Shown in pieces: positions 8,782 through 16,361 of a stretch of DNA of 64,000 nt. The stretch covers positions 2,543,011 to 2,607,010 of the forward strand of contig NZ_KN676113.1 of assembly GCF_000802185.1 (NCBI RefSeq), read 5' to 3'. Under the pieces are notes generated by a model. That model was not told where the DNA came from, searched no databases, and saw only the letters and a list, made by a program, of their open reading frames with translations. Position 1 is the stretch's first letter; each line of letters opens with the position of its first letter. The translations under genes and the position numbers were made by a program. The DNA is from Belnapia sp. F-4-1. Its GTDB lineage: Bacteria; Pseudomonadota; Alphaproteobacteria; Acetobacterales; Acetobacteraceae.

Positions 8782-10008
8782 ATGCCCAGCCTCTTCCTCG
8801 CCCAGGCCCGCATCGTCGACGGCACCGCCCCCGAGCCGACCGACCCCCAGGGCGTGGTGATCGAGGGCGGCCGCATCCGCGAGGTCTCCACAACCGCCCG
8901 CGCCCCCGCCGGCGCCGAGACCATCGACCTCGCTGGCCGCGTGCTGATGCCCGGCCTGATCGACGCCCATGTCCATGTCGTCGCCGTCGATGCCAGCCTC
9001 GCCCGCTGCGCCACCATGCCGGACAGCCTGGTCATGGCCCGCTCCATCCGCCTGATGGGCGAGATGCTGATGCGCGGCTTCACCACGCTCCGCGATGTCG
9101 GCGGCGCCGACCACGGCCAGGTCGCCGCCATCGAGGAGGGCACGGTGCTTGCGCCCCGCCTCGTCATCGCCGGCAAGGCGCTGAGCCAGACCGGCGGCCA
9201 TTGCGACTTCCGCGGCCGCTACGACGCCGCGCCGCCGCATTACGAGCGCCGTCTCGGCTCCCTCGGCCGGCTCTGCGACGGCGTCCCCGCCATCCGCCAG
9301 GCCGCCCGCGAGGAGATCAAGGCCGGCGCCCGCTTCATCAAGATCATGGCCAATGGCGGCGTCGCCTCGCCGACCGACCCGATCCACTTCCTCGGCTTCT
9401 CCCGCGAGGAGCTGCTGGCCGTCGTCGAGGAAGCGGAGAACGCCGGCACCTACGTCTCCGCCCATCTCTACACGGATGCGGCGATCCGCCGCGCCGTCGA
9501 ATGCGGCGTCCGCTCGCTCGAGCACTGCAACCTCATCCAGGCCGAAACCGCCCGCTTCGCCGCCTCGCGCGGCGCCATCGCCGTCCCGACCCTCGTCACC
9601 TACGACAAGCTCTCGGAGGAAGGGGAGGCGCTCGGCATCGGCACCGAATCCCTCGGCAAGATCGACGATGTCCGCCTCTCCGGCATGGAATCCATCTCCA
9701 TCATGCACGAGGCCGGCCTGCCCATGGCCTATGGCACGGACCTGCTCGGCCCGATGCACCGCCACCAGTCGGAGGAGTTCGTCATCCGCGGCCGCGTCCT
9801 CCCGGCCCAGTCGGTCATCGCCTCCGCCACCCACATCGCCGCGAAGCTGCTTTGCATGGAAGGCGAGATCGGCTGCATCGCCCCCGGCGCCCGCGCCGAC
9901 CTCATCGCGGTGGATGGCAACCCGCTCCAGGACCTCAGCCTGCTGACCGCCCAGGGCCGCCACATGCCGCTCATCATGAAAGGCGGCGAGGTAGTGAAGC
10001 ACGCCTGA
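8782..10008 (+). CDS. metal-dependent amidohydrolase (imidazolonepropionase/prolidase-like)
   Basis: A 408-residue amidohydrolase. The metal ligands of the superfamily can be placed: 'HVH' at His63/His65, the likely carbamylated Lys187 in 'FIKIMANGG', His228 in 'SAHLY', His248 in 'LEHCN' and Asp320 in 'GTDLL'. An N-terminal beta-sandwich ('AQARIVDG...') and a C-terminal return ('GARADLIAVDGNPLQDL') frame the barrel. It is cytoplasmic by sequence, with no signal peptide. The substrate is probably a cyclic amide, dipeptide or related compound. It is divergent from the LLM monooxygenase, and the 140-base gap should hold both promoters. Confidence 0.92.
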   Translation: MPSLFLAQARIVDGTAPEPTDPQGVVIEGGRIREVSTTARAPAGAETIDLAGRVLMPGLIDAHVHVVAVDASLARCATMPDSLVMARSIRLMGEMLMRGFTTLRDVGGADHGQVAAIEEGTVLAPRLVIAGKALSQTGGHCDFRGRYDAAPPHYERRLGSLGRLCDGVPAIRQAAREEIKAGARFIKIMANGGVASPTDPIHFLGFSREELLAVVEEAENAGTYVSAHLYTDAAIRRAVECGVRSLEHCNLIQAETARFAASRGAIAVPTLVTYDKLSEEGEALGIGTESLGKIDDVRLSGMESISIMHEAGLPMAYGTDLLGPMHRHQSEEFVIRGRVLPAQSVIASATHIAAKLLCMEGEIGCIAPGARADLIAVDGNPLQDLSLLTAQGRHMPLIMKGGEVVKHA

Positions 10009-10055
10009 CCCTGAAGGGCCCCCACGGCGCCGGGCAGCGGCGTCGTTGGGGGTTC

Positions 10056-10835
10056 CTAGACGTGCTGCCCGCCATTGATGTGGATCTCGGCGCCGTTGAC
10101 GTAGGACGACGCATCCGAGCACAGGAAGTAGATCGCCTTCGCCACCTCGGCCGGCTTGCCCAGGCGCCGCATCGGAATCTGCTCCTCGACGATCTTCTCC
10201 GTCCCCGGCGACAGGATCGAGGTGTCGATCTCCCCCGGCGAGATCGCGTTCACCCGGATGCCGAGCGGCCCGAAGTCGTGCGCCATCTCGCGCGTCAGCG
10301 ACATCAGCGCCGCCTTCGAGGTCGCATAGGCTGCCCCGGCGAAGGGATGCACCTTGCTCCCGGCGATGGAGGTGACGTTCACCACCGCTCCCTTGGTCTT
10401 CTGCAACTCCTCCACCAGCCCGCGCGCCAGCATGATCGAGGAAAAGAAATTCACCTGGAACACCCATTTCCAGTCGTCGATCGCCGTATCCATCGTGCCA
10501 AGCCGCGCCCCGTCCGCCCCCTTCGGCGAGATGCCGGCATTGTTGACCAGCGCGTCCAGCCGCCCGCCATCGGGGATCAGCCGCTCGCGGATTTCCTCGA
10601 TCGCCCGCACCGTGTCGCCCGCATCCGAGAGATCGGCCTGGATGTGGTCCTCCGGCCCCATCTCCCACGGGCATTCCTCGGGGAAGGGCTGGCGCGAGAC
10701 GGTGACGACGCGCCACCCGGCGGCCGAGAAGACCTTGACGGTGGCATGGCCGATGCCGCGCGAGGCGCCGGTCAGCAGCAGCACGCGCCGACTCTGATTG
10801 GGCGTGTGGCGGACCACGGGGGTTGGCATCGACAT
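10056..10835 (-). CDS. SDR-family NAD(P)-dependent oxidoreductase
   Basis: A 259-residue classical short-chain dehydrogenase/reductase. The cofactor motif 'TGASRGIG' is at residues 22-29, 'NNAG' at 98-101, and the catalytic Ser156, Tyr170 and Lys174 appear as 'VTSIAGS' and 'YATSK'. The C-terminal 'YVNGAEIHINGG' is typical. It probably oxidises or reduces an alcohol/ketone pair. It is convergent with the amidohydrolase (47-base gap), and the HxlR regulator lies upstream on the same strand (93-base gap), so it may be read from the regulator's promoter. Confidence 0.94.
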   Translation of the reverse strand: MSMPTPVVRHTPNQSRRVLLLTGASRGIGHATVKVFSAAGWRVVTVSRQPFPEECPWEMGPEDHIQADLSDAGDTVRAIEEIRERLIPDGGRLDALVNNAGISPKGADGARLGTMDTAIDDWKWVFQVNFFSSIMLARGLVEELQKTKGAVVNVTSIAGSKVHPFAGAAYATSKAALMSLTREMAHDFGPLGIRVNAISPGEIDTSILSPGTEKIVEEQIPMRRLGKPAEVAKAIYFLCSDASSYVNGAEIHINGGQHV

Positions 10836-10928
10836 CGGGGGAACTCTCTCTGCGGGTCCGGGGCGCAGGCTACGCCGCCCGGCCCGCTTCGGCCAGCAGC
10901 TTGCCGGCAGGGGAGGGGGCTCGCGCCC

Positions 10929-11279
10929 CTACTCCGCCGCCTGCGGCATCTGCCGCGCCGCCATCCAGGCCTCGCCCCAGCGCATCAGCGCCAGCAGCAC
11001 CGGCTCCAGGCTGCGCCCCTCGGCGGTGAGGCTGTACTCCACCCGTGGCGGCACCTCGGCATAGACGGTCCGCAGCACCAGCCCCGCTTCCTCCAGCTCC
11101 CGCAGCTGCTTCACCAGCATCCGCTGCGTCACTCCGCCCAGCTTCCGCCGCAGCGCGTTGAAGCGCAGCGTGCCGTCGAGCAGGTGGTAGAGGATCACCC
11201 CCTTCCACTTGCCGTCGATCAGGTCGAGCGCCGCCTCCACCGGGCATCCGGGGGCGCAGTCATAGCGTTTCAGCTTCAT
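10929..11279 (-). CDS. HxlR-family winged-helix transcriptional regulator
   Basis: A 116-residue MarR-like winged-helix regulator of the HxlR/YodB family. Conserved features are '[19 protein letters not shown]' (residues 12-30), '[19 protein letters not shown]' and '[14 protein letters not shown]'. The N-terminal Cys8 and Cys12 are at the position where several HxlR proteins sense electrophiles or quinones. The ATG at 11279 is taken as start; the frame upstream is antisense to the next gene. It is divergent from a quinone-oxidoreductase-like gene across a 102-base gap, the usual layout for a redox-sensing HxlR regulator and its target. Confidence 0.92.
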   Translation of the reverse strand: MKLKRYDCAPGCPVEAALDLIDGKWKGVILYHLLDGTLRFNALRRKLGGVTQRMLVKQLRELEEAGLVLRTVYAEVPPRVEYSLTAEGRSLEPVLLALMRWGEAWMAARQMPQAAE

Positions 11280-11287
11280 CGGGGATG

Positions 11288-11303
11288 GTATCCAAGCGGG
11301 TAC
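11288..11303. promoter_or_regulatory. imperfect inverted repeat, candidate HxlR operator
   Basis: The divergent spacer contains GTATCC, four bases, then GGGTAC: an inverted repeat with one mismatched pair. It starts nine bases upstream of the HxlR start codon, in an unusually A/T-rich patch. HxlR-type regulators bind short palindromes between themselves and their target gene, so this is the best candidate operator in the spacer. No binding is shown. Confidence 0.3.
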
Positions 11304-11381
11304 TATGTGCCGAATTATGCCGTATCGCGCCCCGCGGCACCACGCCCCATCCTCCCGCCACCCCATCGAGGAGACCCGGCG

Positions 11382-12395
11382 ATGTTCGCCATCGGCTACC
11401 GCACCCCATCCCCCATCACCGCCCCTAACTCCCTGGTCGAGCTCGACCTGCCGAAACCCACCCCCGGCCCGCGCGACCTCTTGGTCGCCGTCGAGGCCAT
11501 CTCGGTGAACCCGGTCGATGTGAAGCAGCGCGCCGCCGCCGCCCCGCCCCCCGGCGGGGCCCGCATCCTCGGCTTCGACGCCGCCGGCACCGTCGAGGCG
11601 GTCGGCGCCGAGGTGACGCTCTTCCGCCCCGGCGACCAGGTCTTTTATGCCGGCGCCATCGACCGCCCCGGCAGCAACGCCACCCACCAGCTCGTCGACG
11701 AGCGCATCGTGGGCCCCAAGCCACGCAGCCTCGGCTTTGCCGAAGCGGCCGCCCTGCCGCTCACGGCGATCACCGCCTGGGAGCTGCTCTTCGACCGCCT
11801 CGGTATCCCCCGCGATGGCGGCGAAGGCCAGAGCCTCCTCATCGTCAACGGCGCCGGCGGCGTCGGCTCCATCCTGACGCAGATTGCCCGCCGGCTCACC
11901 CGCCTGACGGTGATCGCCACCGCCTCCCGCCCGGAGACCACCGAATGGTGCCGCACGATGGGCGCCCACCACGTCATCGACCACCGCCAGCCGCTCGACG
12001 AAGGCCTTGCCGCCATCGGCCTTCCCGCCGTCACCCATATCGCCAGCCTGATCGCGACCGACCGCCATTGGCCCGCCATCGAGCGTGCCATCGCCCCCCA
12101 GGGCCACGTCGCCATCATCGACGACCCGCAGAGCCTCGACATCGTCCCCTTCAAGCGGAAGAGCGTCTCCCTGCACTGGGAGCTGATGTTCACCCGCTCC
12201 CTCTTCGGCACGCCCGACATGGCCGAGCAGCACCGCCTGCTGGCGGAAGTCTCCCGCCTGGTCGATGCCGGCACGCTGCGGACGACGATGACCCATCACG
12301 GCGGCCGCATCGACGCCGCCAGCCTCCGCGCCCTGCACACACTGGTCGAGAGCGGGCGGAGCATCGGCAAGGCGGTGCTGGCCGGCTTCGGGTGA
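11382..12395 (+). CDS. zinc-type alcohol dehydrogenase-like / quinone oxidoreductase (MDR family)
   Basis: A 337-residue medium-chain dehydrogenase/reductase. It has the N-terminal GroES-like domain ('[11 protein letters not shown]', '[14 protein letters not shown]', 'GDQVFYAG') and a Rossmann domain with '[17 protein letters not shown]'. The Cys/His ligands of catalytic zinc are absent, so it is a zinc-free member, as in QOR/ZADH families that reduce quinones or activated alkenes with NADPH. A GAGGAG site lies eight bases upstream of the ATG. Divergence from HxlR suggests induction by quinones or other electrophiles. Confidence 0.92.
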   Translation: MFAIGYRTPSPITAPNSLVELDLPKPTPGPRDLLVAVEAISVNPVDVKQRAAAAPPPGGARILGFDAAGTVEAVGAEVTLFRPGDQVFYAGAIDRPGSNATHQLVDERIVGPKPRSLGFAEAAALPLTAITAWELLFDRLGIPRDGGEGQSLLIVNGAGGVGSILTQIARRLTRLTVIATASRPETTEWCRTMGAHHVIDHRQPLDEGLAAIGLPAVTHIASLIATDRHWPAIERAIAPQGHVAIIDDPQSLDIVPFKRKSVSLHWELMFTRSLFGTPDMAEQHRLLAEVSRLVDAGTLRTTMTHHGGRIDAASLRALHTLVESGRSIGKAVLAGFG

Positions 12396-12492
12396 GGTCC
12401 TCACGTCACGGTTGAGCGACCCTTCGGCTGGACCGACCTCGCGGCGCGCGGAAGCCTTGGCGGGCTGCCGCGCGCATGTGTAACTAGGCGGC

Positions 12493-14028
12493 GTGCGCGC
12501 AATCCTCCTCCTGGCCTGCCTTGGCGGCCTGACCCTCGCGGCCCCGATCTTCTCCACCCCGGGCCTCGCCACCCGTCCGGCCGGGCCCATGGTCGTCGCC
12601 CAGGCTGCGCCCAGCCCAGCCCTGCTCCGCCTGGCCGACCGCCTCCGCCGGCTGGAGGAGGACGGGCTCGACCCCCGCGCCTATGCCATCCCCGCCGATG
12701 CCGAGGCCGAGCGCGACCCCGCCGCCTGGCAAGCCAGCCTGCTCCGCGCCTCCATCGCCGTCCTGACGGACCTGCTGCACGGCCGCGTCCATGACCTGCC
12801 CAACCGCCCCGACCTCCGGCGCGACACGGCCGCCCTGCCGCTCAGCCCCTGGCTGACGCAACTCCAGGCCTCGCCCGACCCCGCCACGCTGATCGACCGC
12901 GCCGCCCTCCTCGCACCGGAGGCCGCCGCGCTGAGGCGCGCGCTCGCCGCCGCCCGCGCCCGCGTCGCTGCCGGCGGCTTCCCCCCGGTGCCGCCCACCC
13001 CCGGCACGGACGCGCTGGAGCCCGGCGCGACCGACCCGCTCCGCGTCCCCGCGCTCCGCGCCCGCCTGGCGATGACCGACCCGCTGCTCGCCGCCAATCC
13101 CGGCGCCGGCGACACCTATGACGAGCCGCTGGTCGCCGCCGTCCGCCGCTTCCAGGCCGGCGAGGGGCTGGAGGCCGATGGCCGCATCGGCCGCCTCAGC
13201 TTCGCCGCCCTCAACCGCCCGGCCGAAGCGACGGTCCGCCAGCTCCGCGTCGCCCTCGACATGCGCCGCGCCGCCGCGCCGCCCCCAGCCGAGCGCCATA
13301 TCGAGGTCAACATCCCCTTCCAGTGGTTCACCCTGTCGGAAGGCAACCGGACCCTCCTTGAGATGGCGGTCATCGTCGGCAAGCCCGCCCGCGCCACGCC
13401 GATGCTCCAGGTCCGGCTCAATGCCGTGCAGTTCAATCCGCAATGGGGCGTGCCCGAGCGCAACGCCCGCGAGGACCTGCTGCCCCGCTTCCGCCGCGAC
13501 CCGCGCGCGATGATGGAGAAGGGCTTCCGCGTCTACAGCTATGTCGACGGCCAGCGGGTGGAGGTCGACCCGACCACCATCAATTGGACAACGATCAATC
13601 CGCAACGTTTTCCTTATGTCATCCGGCAGGACGCCGGCGATATCAACGCCCTCGGCCGCATCAAATTCATCATGCCGAATACCGAGGACATCTACATGCA
13701 CGACACGCCCGATCGGCACCTGTTCCGCCGCCCCGACCGGGCCTTCTCCTCAGGCTGCATCCGCCTGGAGAAGCCGATGGAGCTGCTGGACGCGGTGCTG
13801 CAAGGCGCCCCCGGCTGGGATCGTGCCCGCGCCGACCGCGTGCTCGCCAGCCGCGTCACCACCGGCCTCGCCCTGCCACGCAGCATCCCCGTCCGTCTGC
13901 ACTACACCACGGCGCGGGTGGAGGGCGGCCAGGTCCGTCTCCGCCCCGACATCTACGGGCTGGACGAAGCCTATGCCCGCGCACTCGATGCCGGGCGCAG
14001 CCGGGTCGCCAACGCCGGCATCCGCTGA
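12493..14028 (+). CDS. YcbB-type L,D-transpeptidase with peptidoglycan-binding domain
   Basis: A 511-residue exported enzyme that makes 3-3 (mDAP-mDAP) peptidoglycan cross-links. A hydrophobic signal covers roughly residues 1-17. A scaffold domain follows, then a PG_binding_1 repeat ('[19 protein letters not shown]'), then the YkuD domain with 'HDTP' (His403) and the catalytic Cys422 in 'SSGCIRL'. The long insertion between the PG-binding and YkuD motifs ('[18 protein letters not shown]') is typical of YcbB/LdtD. The GTG at 12493 is the only start that gives an intact signal peptide. It overlaps the next gene by one base. Confidence 0.93.
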   Translation: MRAILLLACLGGLTLAAPIFSTPGLATRPAGPMVVAQAAPSPALLRLADRLRRLEEDGLDPRAYAIPADAEAERDPAAWQASLLRASIAVLTDLLHGRVHDLPNRPDLRRDTAALPLSPWLTQLQASPDPATLIDRAALLAPEAAALRRALAAARARVAAGGFPPVPPTPGTDALEPGATDPLRVPALRARLAMTDPLLAANPGAGDTYDEPLVAAVRRFQAGEGLEADGRIGRLSFAALNRPAEATVRQLRVALDMRRAAAPPPAERHIEVNIPFQWFTLSEGNRTLLEMAVIVGKPARATPMLQVRLNAVQFNPQWGVPERNAREDLLPRFRRDPRAMMEKGFRVYSYVDGQRVEVDPTTINWTTINPQRFPYVIRQDAGDINALGRIKFIMPNTEDIYMHDTPDRHLFRRPDRAFSSGCIRLEKPMELLDAVLQGAPGWDRARADRVLASRVTTGLALPRSIPVRLHYTTARVEGGQVRLRPDIYGLDEAYARALDAGRSRVANAGIR

Positions 14029-14576
14029 TGGACTGCTCCTGCTGCACCCGCCGCGGCCTCTTCCGCGGCGCCCTCGGCCTCGGCCTCGCCTGCACCGGGA
14101 TCGCCGTTTCCCCGGCCCAGGTCCTCGGCGGCGCGCCCCGCAGCCTCGCCATCCAGCGCGTGCAGACCGGCGAGAGCTTCGAGGGCGCCTACTGGCGCGA
14201 CGGCCGCTACGACCGCGAGGCCCTGCAACAGCTCGACTGGCTCCTCCGCGACCCCTCCATGGAGGAGGCGACGCCGATGGACCCGCGCCTCTTCGACGTC
14301 CTCGCCGCCGTCGCCCGGCAGATGGAGGCGACCGAGGGCTACCAGGTCATCAGCGGCTACCGCGCGCCGGAGACCAATGCCGCCCGCGCCCGCGAATCCC
14401 GCCGCGTTTCCCGCGCCAGCCTGCACATGTCGGGGATGGCCGCCGATGTCCGCCTGGTCGGCCGAGAAAGCCTCGGCATGGCGAGGCTCGCCGCCGAGAT
14501 GCAGCTCGGCGGCGTCGGCCTCTACCGCCGCGACGGCTTCGTTCATCTCGACTGCGGTCCCATCCGCCGCTGGTAA
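14028..14576 (+). CDS. DUF882 / YcbK-like M15 family peptidase
   Basis: A 182-residue exported protein with a Tat-like signal ('CTRRGLFRGALGLGLA'). The zinc-peptidase motif of the M15A/DUF882 family appears as 'SLHMSGMAADV' (His133, Asp140) and 'FVHLDCG' (His173). In Escherichia coli, YcbK lies beside YcbB, exactly as here, and the family trims peptidoglycan peptides. The start ATG overlaps the upstream stop (TGATG), so the two are coupled. It ends three bases from the convergent mepA gene. Confidence 0.92.
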   Translation: MDCSCCTRRGLFRGALGLGLACTGIAVSPAQVLGGAPRSLAIQRVQTGESFEGAYWRDGRYDREALQQLDWLLRDPSMEEATPMDPRLFDVLAAVARQMEATEGYQVISGYRAPETNAARARESRRVSRASLHMSGMAADVRLVGRESLGMARLAAEMQLGGVGLYRRDGFVHLDCGPIRRW

Positions 14577-14579
14577 GGC

Positions 14580-15416
14580 TCAGGGGGTGCCAAGCACCCC
14601 CGCGCAGGCGGCCGGCATCTGCGGCGCCGGCCCCGGCGGCCGCGGCGCAGGCCGCCTGGCCTCCGGCGTCAGCCACCAGGCGAGCGACGCGTCGCAGCCA
14701 TCGCCCGCCGGCGGCGCCGCCTGCTCGCGGCACTCCGCCTGCCCGGCAGGGCAGCGCAGCCGCACATGCATATGGCTGTCATGCCCCCGCCAGGGCCGCA
14801 CGCGATGCAGCCAGGCCGCCCCCGCGTCGCTCCGGCACAGCTCCCGCTTGATCGCATGGTTGACCAGCACCCGGTCCACTCCCGGCTGCTCCGCCGCCAG
14901 CCGGATCAGCGCCGCATGCCGCGGCCGCCAGACGCGGAGGTCGACCCCGCTCTCATCCGGCAGAACCAGCGAGGGTACACTGATATCCTCCCGCGCCGCC
15001 GCCGGCACCGCGGGCTTCGGCGAGAGCTCCAGCCAGACATCGACATCGAGTCCCGTCTGATGGCTTGCATGCCCATAGGGCAGGGGCCCGCCCCGCGGCT
15101 GCCCCATATCGCCGATCCAGAGCGCCGGAAAACCTTGACCCTGGGCCTCCGCCGCCAAACGCTCGACGAAGCGGACCAGGGCTGGATGTCCCCAATGCCG
15201 GTTGCGCGAAACCCGCACGGCCTGCCATCCCGGCCCCTCCACCGGCAGCGCCATCGCCCCGGCGATGCAGCCGAGGCCCGTGCCGCCGATGATCCGCGCC
15301 GGCCCCGGCGCCGGCACCTTCGCCGCCGCCCAGGGCGCCGGCTGATCGATCCTCTCCGCTGCCGCCGGCGTAAGCGCCGCCAGCAGCATCACCAACCCCC
15401 AACGCCAGCTCCGCAT
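14580..15416 (-). CDS. mepA: penicillin-insensitive murein endopeptidase
   Basis: A 278-residue periplasmic M74/LAS-type metallopeptidase that cleaves D-Ala-mDAP and mDAP-mDAP cross-links. The zinc ligands are seen in 'HASHQTGLDVD' (HxxxxxxD) and 'HDSHMHVRL'; 'RIIGGTGLGCIAGA' and 'RNRHWGHP' are also typical of MepA. The start at 15416 ('MRSWRWGLVMLLAA') puts the signal peptide at the N-terminus; the 12 extra codons upstream are less likely. A C-terminal proline/alanine-rich tail carries two extra cysteines. It faces the L,D-transpeptidase/DUF882 pair, so all three act on the same cross-links. Confidence 0.95.
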   Translation of the reverse strand: MRSWRWGLVMLLAALTPAAAERIDQPAPWAAAKVPAPGPARIIGGTGLGCIAGAMALPVEGPGWQAVRVSRNRHWGHPALVRFVERLAAEAQGQGFPALWIGDMGQPRGGPLPYGHASHQTGLDVDVWLELSPKPAVPAAAREDISVPSLVLPDESGVDLRVWRPRHAALIRLAAEQPGVDRVLVNHAIKRELCRSDAGAAWLHRVRPWRGHDSHMHVRLRCPAGQAECREQAAPPAGDGCDASLAWWLTPEARRPAPRPPGPAPQMPAACAGVLGTP

Positions 15417-15522
15417 CGTCCCGACCCCGCACCCCGCGGCAGCATACCGCAAGGATGCGTCCCGCAGCCCCGCCGCGGGACGCTTGCCGGAGCCTAGGAC
15501 CCCGCGTGCCTCGTGCGGAAGA

Positions 15523-16086
15523 TCAGAAGCGCCGCTCGAAGACGGTCACGGTGTCGCCCGGCTGCACCAGGCTGTCCCGCCTTGCGCGGTACTCCATCGC
15601 CTTGCCGTCCGGCCCGATGCGGGTGACGGAGACGTAGTCCTGGATGGCGCGGTAGTTGAACCCGCCCGCCACGGCGACCGCCGTCAGCACCGTCATCCCC
15701 GGCTGGTACGGGAACTGCCCGCCCTTCTCGACCATCCCGAGCACGAAGACCGGGCGGTAGGTGATCACCTGCACCGCCGCCGAAGGGTCGCGGAACAGGT
15801 TCTTGTCCCGCATCTCCTTCTCGACCGCGCGCTCGATCTCGGCGGTGGTCAGGCCTGCGGCGCGCACCGTGCCGATCAGCGGCAGCGCGATCGTCCCCGT
15901 GTCGCCGACGCGGAAATCGCCGGTGAGGCGCGGGTCGTTGAAAACGGTGACGCGCAGCTGGTCTTCCGGCCCGATGCGGTAGGCCGAGAGGGGCGTGTCC
16001 GGCAACAGCGGCAGATTCGCGCCCGGCGAGGCGCAGGCCGCCACGGCGCCAAGCAGCATCAGGGAGAACACGCGGCGAGAATGCAT
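15523..16086 (-). CDS. Wza-like polysaccharide export lipoprotein
   Basis: A 187-residue outer-membrane polysaccharide export protein. The N-terminus is a lipoprotein signal with lipobox 'VAAC' (Cys near residue 18). The poly_export domain follows ('YRIGPEDQLRVTVFNDPRLTGDFRVGD' region) and then one SLBB segment ('PVFVLGMVEKGGQFPYQPG'). It is short, a minimal OPX protein with a single SLBB domain. The start at 16086 is preceded by AAGGA about eleven bases upstream. It is divergent from the Wzc-like kinase; the two normally work as one trans-envelope export complex. mepA lies downstream on the same strand. Confidence 0.92.
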   Translation of the reverse strand: MHSRRVFSLMLLGAVAACASPGANLPLLPDTPLSAYRIGPEDQLRVTVFNDPRLTGDFRVGDTGTIALPLIGTVRAAGLTTAEIERAVEKEMRDKNLFRDPSAAVQVITYRPVFVLGMVEKGGQFPYQPGMTVLTAVAVAGGFNYRAIQDYVSVTRIGPDGKAMEYRARRDSLVQPGDTVTVFERRF

Positions 16087-16361
16087 CGTCTGGCTTTCCT
16101 TTCGTGACCCGGGTTTGTCATCGACCCGGGCAGGGACGCATGCGAACATGGCCGTCATGCGGCAACACCCGCATCAGGCGACTTGTCTCTGCCAGACATC
16201 GCGCGATTGGCACATTCGCGTTTCCTTGCGTTAATGGTTCATCACGCTGATGTTTGCGCCAGGCGGCCTTGTTCGCTCGCCCGTTGATTGACCCCCCTCT
16301 CCGCCAACGCGTATTGCCCAAGCCTCCGCAGCCATTGCCGCGAAGGGAAGACACACCCCCT
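16087..16361. promoter_or_regulatory. divergent promoter region of the exopolysaccharide export genes
   Basis: A 275-base gene-free spacer between the Wza-like gene (left) and the Wzc-like gene (right). Its middle, around 16185-16255, is clearly A/T-richer than the surrounding coding DNA, as expected for promoters. I could not fix convincing -35/-10 boxes. A purine-rich GAAGGGAAG at 16342-16350 may be the ribosome-binding site of the right-hand gene. Confidence 0.45.

Noticed and set aside
8544-12395. 1283-codon open frame on the plus strand running into the quinone-reductase-like gene
   Set aside because: Only its last 338 codons (from 11382) are real; the rest is out of frame with the amidohydrolase and antisense to the SDR and HxlR genes and reads as Pro/Arg-rich noise.
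12392-12404. GTGAGG-T-CCTCAC palindrome at the end of the quinone-reductase-like gene
   Set aside because: The loop would be a single base, so it cannot form a hairpin, and it overlaps the stop codon; probably chance in GC-rich DNA.
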